A stretch of 64,000 bases of DNA from Deuterostichococcus epilithicus (taxonomy: Eukaryota; Chlorophyta; Trebouxiophyceae; Prasiolales; Stichococcaceae). A model generated the notes under the pieces. That model saw only the letters and a program-made list of their open reading frames with translations, was not told where the DNA came from and did no database searches. Positions 1 through 11,473 of the stretch are shown here, piece by piece; position 1 is the stretch's first letter; each line of letters begins with the position of its first letter. The DNA lies in the NCBI GenBank assembly GCA_033439295.1, contig JAVTLE010000016.1, positions 1,488,001 to 1,552,000 on the forward strand. The letters run 5' to 3'. A program made the position numbers and the translations under genes.

Positions 1-474
1 CTGTACAATGGGCCTGATCCCATGCGGGTCCGATGCGAAAGTTCAAATTTGATCGGAACACGAGGAAGGCCAGCATGCAAGGAGGGGATGCCTGCCTGCT
101 GCAAGCATTTCTAGTCCAATGACGACGCGCATGTTACAGCTGGGTTGTCCCACTTTTGCGCGTTGGCAAGCACAAGCTGCTGCAAGCAGACGAATGTTGC
201 ATGAAGCGCAGTGATCGAGAATGAGACTGAACAGGAGGTTGAGGCAATTTGTCGTGCATGATGTGGCACCAGCTCAATGCACTGGACTGCACTGCTCACG
301 CACTGACGATGCCAATTCTGCTTGAACCCACCCGCAAAGTTCGTGACCACAACTGGGCTCCGCCCTCATCTTGCTTCGACCAAAACATTCGAAACGTAAG
401 GTGCACGCTTGATCCAGCTGCTGTAATCTCTCCGGCAGAGTTGCAAACAAGCTGCCTGTGTACACAGATCTAGC
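1..474. other. left-edge sequence without a recognised gene
   Basis: No reading frame here looks like a conserved protein; the open frames are short and overlap on both strands. It is probably spacer or the promoter/5' UTR of the DUF455 gene that starts at 475. Confidence 0.4.
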
Positions 475-2649
475 ATGTTGACACGCATCGGAGGTATCTA
501 CCAGCACTTGAAGCCTGCAGGACTCAATAACGCGTGCACGAAAACCCGACTTGGCGCCTGCCGTCTCGGCGCTCCGCCAGCGCACAGGCGTCTCTCTCAC
601 GGCGCGGCTGCGCCCCGTGCCGACGGCAGCAGCCGGGCGGTCCTTAACGAGCGGGCAGAACAGGTAGACGGACACCCGGCAGCTGCTGCACCGGTCCCGG
701 TGACCGAGTGGAGCGGCCTGTCAGAATGGCGCACCACAGGGGTGGACCGGCGGAGGCGCTGGGGCAGGCTGCGGTGCGAGGAGGTACAGGCTAGCTTAGC
801 ACAGAATTTTGCATGTGGAGAATGTCGTAGGGGTGCTGCACGTTGTCAAGCATCCCGGTCAGGTTCATCGCATCATGGCGCTTGCACCATCCATGCCATC
901 AAGTGGTATGCGCAGGGCACCCCAGCGTGCGCGGCCGCCGCACAGGCTGTCGTACTGCCGGCCACGCTGGCGGAGTGCGCCTGCCTGGTGCTCAACACCG
1001 CAGACCCGCTGCTGAAGGCGGCGCTGTCGCACCGCATCTTTGAGGCGCACTTTGCGACGCCGCTGCCGCTCGGCCAGGCGTCCCCACCAGATGCGCCCGC
1101 TAGGCCCGAGCGACCAGAGCTGGTGCCGCCGCGGCAGATCCCCTCGATGAAAGCGTCGCCGCTGCCGCTCAACGTCTACCAGTTGAGGCGTTCAAGACTC
1201 GTGCATCATCTGCCTCCTTCCGCATGGAGTGGCGTCAACACGCTTCATTTCCGCATTTTCGTAGGCACACTGTAAGTCTGACGATCTCCAACCTAGACCT
1301 TGACCCATTGACGGAAACGGCCATAACTTTGGCGCATGAGCTCGGATTTGGACTCCTAGGTTGCACAATTTAGCGCATGTGGAGCACAATGCCATCTGCT
1401 TGGCCTGGGACACAGTGGCGCGCTTTGCCCACGTGGGCCTGCCGCCCGCATTCTTCGCCGACTTTGCCCACGTGGCAGACGACGAGAGCCGCCACTTCGG
1501 TGAGCATTGCGTCTTTCCTGTTCTCGATCCTTGATCCCACATACGACACCTGGCTCCCTGCGAGATGCTGCCATCGTCAGTGTGGCGCGGCCTGCATGTG
1601 CGTGAAGTGCTTGAACATCTCAGCGTGAGCGATGCATCGCCTGGCTGGCGACCCCATGTTGACGCGTGGCATGGCTGCAACAACACAGGGTGGTGCAGCC
1701 AGCGGCTGGGCGAGCTGGGGCATGCCTACGGCGACATGCCGGCGCACAATCTGCTCTGGCAGGGGGCGCAGGCGTCAGCGGGCGACATCGGCGCACGGCT
1801 GGCGGTCGTGCCCCTCGGCGCTGAGGCACGGGGGCTGGACGCAGGTGAGCGCTGGGGGTGCAATGTACCATCTGGTGCATTGATGACAGAGCACGTCCTT
1901 GCTTCAAGCAACAGGCTCTTCGTCCTGGTGCCAGCATGTATGGTAAGTTTCCCACGTGAACATTGTACGAGCGTTTGCAAGAGACTAAGTAGTACTTGCC
2001 TTGCCTGTGTGCAGCGCCGCGGCTCGTGCAGCGGCTCAACAGCTTCAATGACCACCCCAGCGCAGCCATTGTGGACATGATCGGCCTACAAGAGAAAGCG
2101 CATGTTGCAGTTGGTACGTTGCCGGCTTGTGCAGCCACTCTGAACATCACGACCTTCTGGCATGCTGGATTTGCAGTAAACACGTCTGCTTGTGTTAGGT
2201 GCAGTCTGGTGTCCTGCCACCTTTACACGAGCCAGGCGCGGGATCCGACCACGTGATCATCGACTGCAGGTGTCTACTGGTTCTCGCGCCTGACGGCGGC
2301 GCTGGGACAGGACGCAGCCGCCAGCTACCGCGGCTGGATGTCGGTGCTCTGCCCGGACCTGCTGCAAGGCAGGATGAACCATGAGGCTCGCTCAGAAGTA
2401 GGGCTGCAGCAATCCTGGTGCGCCAATTGTGGTACATGGTGAGCTGCTGTTTGACCTGCATCCCACTTCCTGATGTCTACCCTGAGAGTAGTCTTGAGAG
2501 GCCCAGCATATTTTCCTTCTAGGTATGACACGACACTGTGGCCAGGAGACGGTGATTTAAGTGTGCCAATGACGGATCTGGAGGCGGTGCGCCAGCGGCT
2601 AGTGACCCTGCTGGACGATTGTAGTGACCTGGCGACATGCAAAACCTAA
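475..2649 (+). CDS. DUF455 (COG2833) ferritin-like diiron four-helix-bundle protein
   Basis: Six exons fit well: 475-1181, 1360-1499, 1689-1844, 2015-2113, 2270-2417 and 2523-2649; all junctions are GT-AG and in phase. The product reads like the plant and bacterial DUF455 family: a segment starting LPATLAECACLVL, then NVYQ joined to LHNLAHVEHNAI, then DDESRHFG, then GDMPAHNLLW and LAVVPLGAEARGLD, then QEKAHVAVGVYWF and a short tail after WYDTTLWP. The Glu/His pairs in HVEHNA, DESRHF and EKAHV sit where this ferritin-like fold binds its metal centre. The biochemical role of the family is not established. The ATG at 475 is the first in an uninterrupted frame; roughly the first 150 residues are unlike the family and may be a targeting peptide or a misjudged 5' end. 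A TGTAA at 2709-2713 is a plausible poly(A) signal. Confidence 0.85.
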
Positions 2650-2708
2650 CTTCTGCAGGCGAGGACAGCAGTGATGCACGATTGCCCGTGGTGTGTTGCG
2701 TCATTGAT

Positions 2709-2713
2709 TGTAA
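2709..2713 (+). terminator. TGTAA poly(A) signal behind the DUF455 gene
   Basis: TGTAA lies 60 nt after the DUF455 stop codon. This pentamer is the usual chlorophyte polyadenylation signal. It sits exactly at the left border of the 291-bp duplication and is repeated at 3000-3004. Confidence 0.45.
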
Positions 2714-3291
2714 TGTCTGATGTGTTGCGATGTGTGACAAGCGTGCCCGAGATGCCAGGAATGACGCCCATGAAGCCATTTACTCAAATAAACCGTGATC
2801 ATCGACCATTTCTCTTTTCCATGAAGTCTGGAATGTTCTGCTTAAACTCGTCCAGGCCTGTAAGGCTGCCTTCCCTCCGGGGGTCCCATGAGGCGCTGAA
2901 GATGCCGTAAGTGATGCCCGCGAGCCCCGCCCCAAAAAAGACGAAGGACGCAATGTACACCACGAAGGTGGGCACCTCAAGACCCTTGACCACCTGCGTT
3001 GTAATGTCTGATGTGTTGCGGTGTGTGACAAGCGTGCCCGAGATGCCAGGAATGACGCCCATGAAGCCATTTACTCAAATAAACCGTGATCATCGACCAT
3101 TTCTCTTTTCCATGAAGTCTGGAATGTTCTGCTTAAACTCGTCCAGGCCTGTAAGGCTGCCTTCCCTCCGGGGGTCCCATGAGGCGCTGAAGATGCCGTA
3201 AGTGATGCCCGCGAGCCCCGCCCCAAAAAAGACGAAGGACGCAATGTACACCACGAAGGTGGGCACCTCAAGACCCTTGACCACCTGCGTT
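2710..3291. repeat. 291-bp perfect tandem duplication of the PAM68 last exon
   Basis: Bases 2710-3000 and 3001-3291 read identically apart from one difference (A at 2730, G at 3021). The unit holds the splice acceptor, the whole terminal coding exon with its stop, and the 3' flank of PAM68 on the minus strand, up to the TGTAA of the neighbouring gene. The unit length is 97 x 3. Near identity means the duplication is recent, or is kept uniform by gene conversion, or is an assembly artefact. Confidence 0.95.
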
Positions 3292-4180
3292 TGCCAGGAG
3301 GGAACCATCAGCACTGTGGCGGCTTCATGTCATGCAGAGTCATGCTCAGCCAGCCTGCCCCACCCATCTTCAGCTGTACCAGCGCGACAGGCAACTGCCA
3401 GGGCAGAAGCAGTGTGCAGCATGCGAGCCATTGTTGGCTGCGAGCGCTACACCCTAGTTGCCCCGCCAGCAGTTCATGACTCAAGTTACGACTGTTCAGA
3501 AAATGTCGCCCTAGTTGGCAAACGTTGTGTGCTTACCTTGAGGTACCAGAAGCCGGGCAGCAGCAGCAGCCCGAGAGCCACGGGCAGTCCGCTGAACAGC
3601 AGTATCCGCGGCAGGATCCTGTCCCCAACCGTGATGGCGCCGTCATCTGGAGCGGACACCGGCTGCTCGGCAAGCGGTAGTGGCGTGGCCGCGTTCGGCT
3701 CTGCTGACTCCTCTACCGCCGAGCGCTGTGACGGCTCCGGCGCGCCACGTTCCTGCAGGCATTGGCAGGCAGCGACGTGTCTCGCGACGTATGGCTCGAT
3801 GCATTGAGACGCACAGCGCCCAGTAGCATTGTGCAGGATGACAAGCATGCCGCCTTGCGGCGCACCTGTGAAGGTGCGGTCTTCTGCTTCGCATTTCGTC
3901 GCTCCGACTTCGGGCCCCGCTTTGACATGCACGTGACCAGCAGGGGCCCTCGAGCTGCTGATGTGGACCGGTATGCCTGCAGACAGGACGTTGCACGCAT
4001 GATTTGGGTGGATAGCGCACATGCAATCAGTAGAGGTGATTTTGGGCGGAGTGTCTGTGTGCAACAAACCGGTTGTGCTGCTTTGAGCAGTCTTGGCTGA
4101 TGACGCCAGCTACCTGGTGTGAAGACAGCGCCGCGCGCTGGACTGCTGCTGAGTGTTGGCAGAATGCCATCGGCCGACAT
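2799..4180 (-). CDS. PAM68: PAM68-like photosystem II assembly factor
   Basis: The core exon 3752-3537 (72 codons) ends RILPRILLFSGLPVALGLLL then PGFWYLK, and joins in phase to exon 3284-3090 (VVKGLEVPTFVVYIASFVFF, then FSASWDPRREGS, ending EKRNGR and stop). Two hydrophobic helices flanking YLKV and the SASWDPRREGS motif are the hallmark of PAM68 (DUF3464), a thylakoid membrane protein that helps assemble photosystem II in plants. The last exon is duplicated: a second copy with its own AG acceptor and stop lies at 2993-2799, so two alternative but near-identical 3' ends are possible. The 5' end is unsettled. A plausible first exon starts at ATG 4180 (MSADGILPTLSSSPARG) and ends at 4114, but its phase needs one more exon before 3752. 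A plastid transit peptide is expected. Confidence 0.85.
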
Positions 4181-4530
4181 GGAACGCCCGGCACCTGCGT
4201 ATAGCTGTGTGCGCAGACCATAGTGGTTGGCCACAAATCACGATTGTTACTAGTAGCGAAGTTGTTCTGAGCCGGACTGCACCTCTGATCTCTCATGCAC
4301 AAGCTTGGGGAATGAGCATGTCTCGGAACAGTGAACTTTTCCCCAGTGTGGCATGCCCTGGCTTCAGCGTTGGCTCCGTGCGAGTTCGCTCCGGTAGAAC
4401 TCGAACAATCATATCTGGTAGAGGAACGTGCCTGCTGCTGCTGGGGCCATTGCGTTGAAGTTTTCAGACACCCCTAATATCGACCTGAAGGACAGGTCCT
4501 TCACCTTGCATTAGCACAGCAGGCACCCAG

Positions 4531-7500
4531 ATGGCTTTCAAAAGGGACAGAACGGACTCGATATGGCGCACTGCCGGCCTCAGGGAGCTCGGCACGATCT
4601 CCTCGCGGGTGAGAGGCAAGCTGCGCAGCGCCTCGGCAGCATGCACGAACAACATCTACACAACATCCACTGGGGAATGACAGTGGCTCCTGCTCGTTGT
4701 GCAGGCTACCGCGGGTCGGCTGCACTTCACGGAGAGCCTGGCGCGCAGGCTGTGCAAGGAGGCGACGCTGCATGGCCACACCGGGTGCGGGCAACTCTAC
4801 AATCGCACCCATCGCAGGACTGCCTGACGTCCGGCAAGGGCTGCGAATCATGATGGGCTGCGCACATTCGCTTCAAAGTTGGATCTCAATGTGCGAATTG
4901 GATGTGCCAGAGCTGCGCACCACACTCAGGTGCGTCAACCGCCTGGCATGGAGCGAGGACGGCTGCTTCCTGGCGTCCGGCTCTGACGACCGGTCCCTGC
5001 GTGTGTGGCGCTACACCGGCGATGGCGCTCGGCGGCCACTGGTCGTGGACACCCACCACCAGGTCCGGCTAGGGTTTTTGCAGAACAGATACAACTCCCT
5101 CCAACGCCGAATGCTGTTGGTCGGGACTACCACATATGCGCTTGCGCTGCATGCGCCCTGCTCCTGCAGATGAAGCGCCGTCCTGGTTGGCCACGACTGT
5201 ACCGCATGTCCGCAGGGCAACATCTTTGGCGTGCGCTTCCTGCCCCACACTGGCAACCGGGAGCTGGTGTCTGGCGCAATGGACTACTCAGGTGTGGTTG
5301 TGTGGACGCCCGGGAGCATGAAGCACACGAAATCGCGGGAAACCCATGCGTTTGGGCGAACTCCGCGTTCAGCCAAGGTGGCGCCCCTGTACGCCACACA
5401 TCGCCACGTCTCGCACTCGTCCTGTTGCTGCGCCGTTACCTAGCGCCAGCCCGAGGGCTTATTGCTGTGGTGTCCATCCGTCCGCAGTGCAGCACCACGT
5501 CATGGAGGCGGGCGCGGGCAGCAGCCAGCCGCCGCAGGCACCACGCGCGCGCAACGGCCGCAACGGCGCACACCCCTCCAGCTCGCAGCGCTCGGTGCCC
5601 AGCCGCACGACTTCGTACACGCCCCACAAGGGGCGCATCAAGGTGGCACGCGCAGCAGCACGACCCACCTTGGTCGGATACTACACTCTGCGGCTGAGAA
5701 CCACTTCTTCGTCGATGGGTTTGAGATGTCACAACTGCGCCTCTCGTGGCCCAGACTCCTGGCAGGCGGTGCTGCAGAGACCCTGACACCGTGAATTGAA
5801 ACCCATTGCAGGACGTTGAGGTGGCGCCCAGCAACCCGAACCAGTTCTGGTCTGCCAGCGAGGACGGCACCATCCGCGAGTACGACAAACGCTGCAGGTG
5901 CCTCGCCTGGAACACTGCTGAGCGCTCCTGGGTTGCAAGTGCCTACAGGTCGGCGTCGGACCGATGCTGGAGCCAGCTGCTGGTCGAACGTGTCAGGCGC
6001 GGATGATGGCCTTTCCGGTGTTTGCTGAGCTGGAGTGTCCCTGCTCTGCAGCACGGCAAGCCAGCGCGACTACCAGAGCTCAAACGTGCTGCTGGAGGTG
6101 CGCTGGCACCACACCCGCCTGTGGGCTTGTGCGGAATCTCTGACTTTTGGGACAGGGAAAAAGCTGCTGCTGCGGCACGCATGTGGCATGGTCTCATACA
6201 CGGCGCGCCTTGCAGCCGAGGCTGGCTGACGCGACTTCACTTAATGCGTTGTCACGCGTCTTGCGCGGTCGAGGTGATGGATGCTCAGAGCGCACCCTGC
6301 AGCAGGACCAGCTTTGAAGAGGCAGACTTCGTGAACGTATTCCGGGATAGTTCAAGGGCGAAAGCATGCTGTGACCTTTATGCGCAGGTGACCAACAAGG
6401 GGCGGCCTGTGGAGCTGAAGAGCGTGGCGATCAATAAGGGCCGGCCGCACGAGATGGCGGTTGCGGCCGGCGACCCCTTTCTGCGCATCTACGACCGCCG
6501 CATGCTGTCGCCCGGCCGCCCTGGAGCGGCCCCTGCTGCGCAGCCGCTGCTGAAGCTGGCGCCGCCGCACCTCACCTCAGGTGTGGAACACGCAAAGGGC
6601 TGGACCGTGAATGAAGGCTGAAACATCACATTGCAACATCGATGTGCAAAATGGACAAGCATAGGGTGCAAATCACAAGCGTCTGAAGTGGACAAGCAGC
6701 TGCTGCGCGCCAACGACAGCATGAAGAGAGGAAGTCTCACGCTTACATGTGGCTTAGTCTTGGATCATGGCTGGCCCAGCGTCCTCATCCGTCTCAAGGT
6801 TTCCATGTTTGTCCCGCAGCAGGGACCGGGCCCCGGCGCCAGAGCACGCCGCACGGAACGTACGTGCAGTTTGGCAAAAGGGGTGACAAGGTGCTCGCCA
6901 CATACCACGGCGACCATGCCTACTCCTTTGATGTCACCTCCAGCGAGCAGCCGCCCGTGGCGATCTTCCGGGCGCCTTCCACCAGTGGAGTCAGGTGATA
7001 AGCATCTGCCGTGTCACACAGCCCTTCACTCTCTGCGGGCTGTTCTTGGTCAGCGGCTGAGAAACAGCACTGCTGAGCTCAGGCCAGTGCAGAACGTACA
7101 AGCTGCAACCGCACTGCTGGTATACCCAGCATCTCGACGCACGTGTCCTGGAGCTCGATGTCCTCGTACTGCTGCAGGGATGCGCAGCACGGCCGGCTGT
7201 CGGCGGCGGCGGAGGTGGAGCGGGGGCGCGGCTTCCAGGCGCACACATCCGGGCAGCCGAGCGCCGCGGTGGGCCACTACGGACGCGCGCTGCGTCTTGC
7301 GCCCACCTCCGCCGTCCTGTACGCAAAGCGGTGGGTCCGATGCAGCTGGAATGCCCTGAGTCACCATCAGCTGCAGGTGCATCTGGGCATGGGACGGCCG
7401 CAAGTGGGACAAGGCCCTGTCGTCCGTGGAAATCCTGTGCGTTTGTACGTACGGAAATTGCTCGTCTGTCCGTCTGGACAGACAGAAGACAAGGCCCTGT

Positions 7501-10252
7501 CGTCCATTTCCTGCAGGGCCTCGGCTCTGCTGCAGCGCGGCTGGTTTGGCGACGCCGCCTTTGCGCTGCGCGATTGCGCGCGCGCCCTCGCCTGCGACCC
7601 TGGCGACGCCGAGGCCGCGCTGCTGCGACCGGAGGCGCTGCTGTCCCTGGGCCACCTGGAGGTGCGGCGGCACCCTGCCTGCGGGCAGATTTGCGAGGAC
7701 TCAAGCTCAGAGGCTGCAGCGATGAAGGCCTGCCAGCCTCCTGAGCGGCGTGTCATGCCACCTGGCTGGTGCACGTGGCCAGCAGGCCCCAGAGGGCGCA
7801 TTAAACCCTCACGCACAGGTGCTCAGCAGGGCTGTCCTGCCAGGGAGGGTGAGGCAAAGGCGACAGATGACATCGGCATTTCCTGACCCAGGCGGCGCTG
7901 AAGCCGGTCCAGGCGGGGTGGCGGCGCGTCCCGCCTGGCTGAGGTTGTCTGGTTTTAATTTTCATCAACAAGAGATCTGACCGTCTTAGGCGGCGCTTGA
8001 GGCGGCGGAGGCGGCGGAGGCGTCCCACCCCGAGGCGGCGGAAGAGGTGGCGCGGCTGTACGCACGCATCGAGGATGCGGTGGTCGGCAGGGCACGGGAG
8101 GCCGAGGAGCGCGCCGCCGCTGCCGCCCGCCGGCAGGTGAGAAATGCCTGTGAAATGCTCTCTCTTCGGAGGCTGATTGCCGACAGAAGCTGCCTCGAGT
8201 CAGCTGGTGCTGTCCCAGGGCTGAGGATGCCATGGGCAAGCGCTGACCAGGGGTCCTGCCGCTGGCGGCGGCACGCCTGTAGGCAGGCAGGAGAGGCAGG
8301 AGGCTTATGCAAGGCACGCCTCAGGATGCTGATCTGCCCAACAGCTGTGGCTCCCCCCCCTCCTCCGACCTGCGTTCATGGCCGTCCAAAGGCAGCGCTG
8401 CGAGGGGAGCCGCCGCCGCCCTGGGCCGCGGATTCCCCCTCGGCCAGCGAGCAGGGCGACGGCAGCCGCCCAGGCGCCTCGCCGCCGTCGCCGGCAGAGC
8501 GCAGCGCTGCGCCGAGGTCCGAGCAAGGAAACCCGCGGATGCCCGCGACAGCTGCAGCGGCGCAACACCCACGGGTTGACAGCCTCGGCAGCTCCAGCGG
8601 CGACAATCCGGGAGGCGGCGCCGACAGCGAGGACAGCAGCGCCAGCAGCGGCAGCAGCAGCAGCAGCAGTAGCGGGTCAGCAGGCAGCAGGTGGGTGGCT
8701 GCCTTCGGACTAACCCTGTGTGGAACAGGGTTTGTCGCAAGAGCCGCTGGCAGTGTTGACAGGTGCTGGCCCATTCGGAGCCACATGCTGTCGGAATTGC
8801 AGCAAGGCAGAACATCGGCAGGCACGGCATGAGGGCAAGGAGCTCGTCGCGAGCGGCAGCACCGTGTCGTGCTGCAATCTCATGAGGGAGCATGGTGCGT
8901 GAGCATCCTTCATCGCACGGCCTGCTTGCAAACACGCGCCGCATCATGCCCCTGCTGCAGGCAACCGCGAGATCCGCACGACGACGCCGGCGCCGAGGTT
9001 TGGGACACGCCGGGCGGGCTGCGGCTGCTACAGCGCTTCGTGGGGCATTGCAACTGCGCGACGGACATCAAGGAGGCAGCGTTCCTGGGCTCCCACGACC
9101 AGCTGGTCGCCTGCGGCTCTGACGACGGCCGGGTGTTCATATACGGCGCGGTAGGGCTCTGCGCTGCCTCAGACACACTGTCTCCATTGTCGGCATTTCT
9201 CTATGAAACTGTTGCCAGTGTAGGCCCAGGGCCCACCAAAGCATGCACTGGTGCACCGCGGCGGGTTGCTGGTCCTTTGAACGCCTTGTTCTCCGGGATC
9301 CGCATTCTGGAAGAGGAAGGACAAGTGATATGGCCTGGCCTCATGGCGACCCTGCTGCGGACCCTGCAGGAGAGCGGAGAGGTGGTGCAAGTGCTGCAGG
9401 CGGACGAGGATGTGTGCAATTGTGTGCAGCCGCACCCCAGCTTGCCGCTGCTGGCCACCAGCGGCATTGAGCCCGTCATCAGGCGTGCCGTCTTCGCTTT
9501 CTCTTTCATCCACCGGCGCGTGCGCCTGCTCCCGAGCAGCCTGCTGGGAGCCCTGGAATGAACCTTCTGGCTTTGGCAATGCGGAGCGCACTCGACCATG
9601 CACAAGGTCTGCATTGTTTCTGGCAGGATGGCCGGCAGTGTCATGGCTGACGTCCTCCTGAAAGGTGCCACCACGCATTGCCCTGCCGACCAGCTTATGG
9701 CGCAAACAACGTTGCACAAAGCTGCACTACGTGCACGCAGGCTGTGGTCTCCCAGGGACAGCCCTGCCATGGAGGACGTGGCAAAGCTCATGCAGGAGAA
9801 CCAGCAGCGCATGCAGGAGGGCCCCCAGCTGCTGCGTGGCATCAACCCCCGCGTCATGCAGGCGCGCTGCTCGTTTCTGAGCCCAGCCTCAGTTCTTGTT
9901 CGTTAAAAGCGGCAGTACCATGTATCTGCTCAATTGTGAAACTCCACAGTGCCGTGCACCCTCCACAGAAGCTCCAGGTGTTTGTTGAGAATGACAACTT
10001 GCAGCAACCATCGTCCAGCACTTTGACACAGGCTTCACATACATGTTGCAGAGCGTTCCACTTGGTCGCGACGAAACCTGCTCGTGGACCCAGCACCTGC
10101 ATCACCCAGGTTCTTTTTCACAGGCGTTTCGGGACAACCCGGAGCTGCTGGAGGTGCTGGTTCAGCGTGCCGGCATGGATCTCGTGGCGCTGGACGACGG
10201 GGAGGACGCCGGCGGCGCCGCTGCTGCGCCCGTGGAGTGCCGCGTCAGCTGA
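4531..10252 (+). CDS. ASG2: ASG2/WDTC1-type WD40-TPR protein (probable CUL4-DDB1 substrate receptor)
   Basis: Exons that join in phase include 4531-4608, 4705-4784, 4930-5062, 5216-5291, 5488-5642, 5812-5897, 6052-6097, 6388-6580, 6820-6994 and 7178-7330, with more to the stop at 10250-10252. N-terminal WD40 blades read LHGHTGCVNRLAWSEDG, SGSDDRSLRVW, GNIFGVRFLPHTGNRELVSG and SNPNQFWSASEDGTIREYD, followed by PFLRIYDRRMLSPG. TPR helices follow (SAVLYAKR, LLQRGWFGDAAFALRDCARA). After a Ser/Pro-rich low-complexity exon (~8350-8690) come C-terminal blades (FVGHCNCATDIKEAAFLGS, ACGSDDGRVFIY, LPLLATSGIEPV). This WD40-TPR-WD40 order is that of Arabidopsis ASG2 and animal WDTC1, which act as DDB1-CUL4 receptors. 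An extra Ser/Arg-rich stretch in exon 5 and the Ser/Pro linker look lineage-specific. The last codons (VECRVS, stop) are repeated downstream. Confidence 0.88.
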
Positions 10253-10380
10253 TGAGCCCATGCGGGGACGCTGTGCAGGGACCGGCGCCGCGCCCATTGA
10301 GTGCAGCGTCAGCTGACAGCAGCCAGCGCGGGCACGCGGGGCATGGGCCGCCGCCACACCCCTTTCGAGTGCCGCGTCGG
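10221..10380 (+). repeat. three ~66-bp imperfect copies of the ASG2 C-terminus
   Basis: The terminal coding segment (APVECRVS, stop) recurs as APIECSVS plus stop and as TPFECRVG. The Glu codons lie at 10234, 10299 and 10367, giving spacings of 65 and 68 bp. Copies 1 and 3 share the gene's reading frame and copy 2 does not. Copies 2 and 3 lie behind the stop of copy 1, so they are normally 3' UTR. Confidence 0.6.
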
Positions 10381-11473
10381 CCGCTGCCGGCTGGCGCAGG
10401 AGGCGCAGCTCCGATGGGCGGGGGGTAGTGGCGGGCTGCCGGCCGTGTGGCAGCGCCTGGGAATCCTGGCAGTGCCCAGCCGGCTCTAGCGGCGTGCGCC
10501 TCCCAACTGGCATGCATGGCCGGCAGCAATCTGGTGGCAGCACAGCCGGGCTTGGCACTACGGCGGTTGATCGGCAGCCTCGGGTCCGGCTTGGTCAGGA
10601 GCTTTGCCCCCAGTGCTTCCAGGGGCTTGCTTCCAGGGCTGCTCATGCCAGCAAAGTCTAGCAATTGGTAGGCGCGGCATCGGGCTGGCCTTGCCGGGGT
10701 CGAGTGCACTACCCGACCAGTCAGTCAACGAGCAGATGGAAAGCGTGGGCTGGCGATGCTGGGCAGGCGGCAGTCAGACGTGGTGCGGATGTAGATTAGG
10801 AGGGGCGACGTTGCAAGTGTGTGATCCTTGAACAAATTCATTGGGTTCCGCTGGCGTTTCATGTGCGCTGCGGCCAGGACGTGGCGCATGTCGGCCGATG
10901 ATGTAGCAACGGCAGCGAGTGGAAGTCGTCAAGTTTGTTGGGGAGGCAGTGTAGTGGCTGTGAGAAACAAGCGGCATGTGTTTCGACGCGCCTGGAAACT
11001 AAGCATTCTGCCATATCCGACATACCCAAGCCTTGTGCCTGCGCCAGGCTTTGTAAGTACAAGTTGTGTGATCCCTGACGACCCTGAGATGTGCTTCCAC
11101 CATTGATCATGCCTTGGCAATGCGTCATGTGCGGCAGCTGGCTCTGGCACCCTCATGTGTGCCAGACGCAGCATACGTCATTGCGAAAACTGCTTACTAC
11201 CTTTCAGGGCACAATTACGCTGTATAGCTTGGCTGTCGCAAGCCGAGGGCTTTCTTCTTCTTCTTCGATGCGACCTCAGCTGCGCCACAATGCATTGTCA
11301 ACCTCAAGCCGCAAGCCGGAACCGCTTGCCAAGTCTATGTTTAGCAATGACCAAGAGCGCGACGACATCTTCAGCTTCGCGAACTTGAAGTTTTTCAGGC
11401 TTTTCAGCGCTTTGCTATCGTAGAACTAAGGCAGCCCCTGCATAATTCCTGAAATGTGACCCCGCCAACACGT
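10381..11473. other. spacer between convergent ASG2 and GT7 genes
   Basis: About 1.1 kb with no frame I can tie to a protein family. It should hold the ASG2 3' UTR and the 3' UTR of the opposing glycosyltransferase. A TGTAA at about 11052 could serve ASG2. A CTT run near 11250 and a 111-codon open frame (11091-11423) are seen, but the frame has no recognisable motif. Confidence 0.4.

Noticed and set aside
10828-11423. open frames in the ASG2-GT7 spacer
   Set aside because: Overlapping frames on both strands, no motif and no convincing splice pattern.
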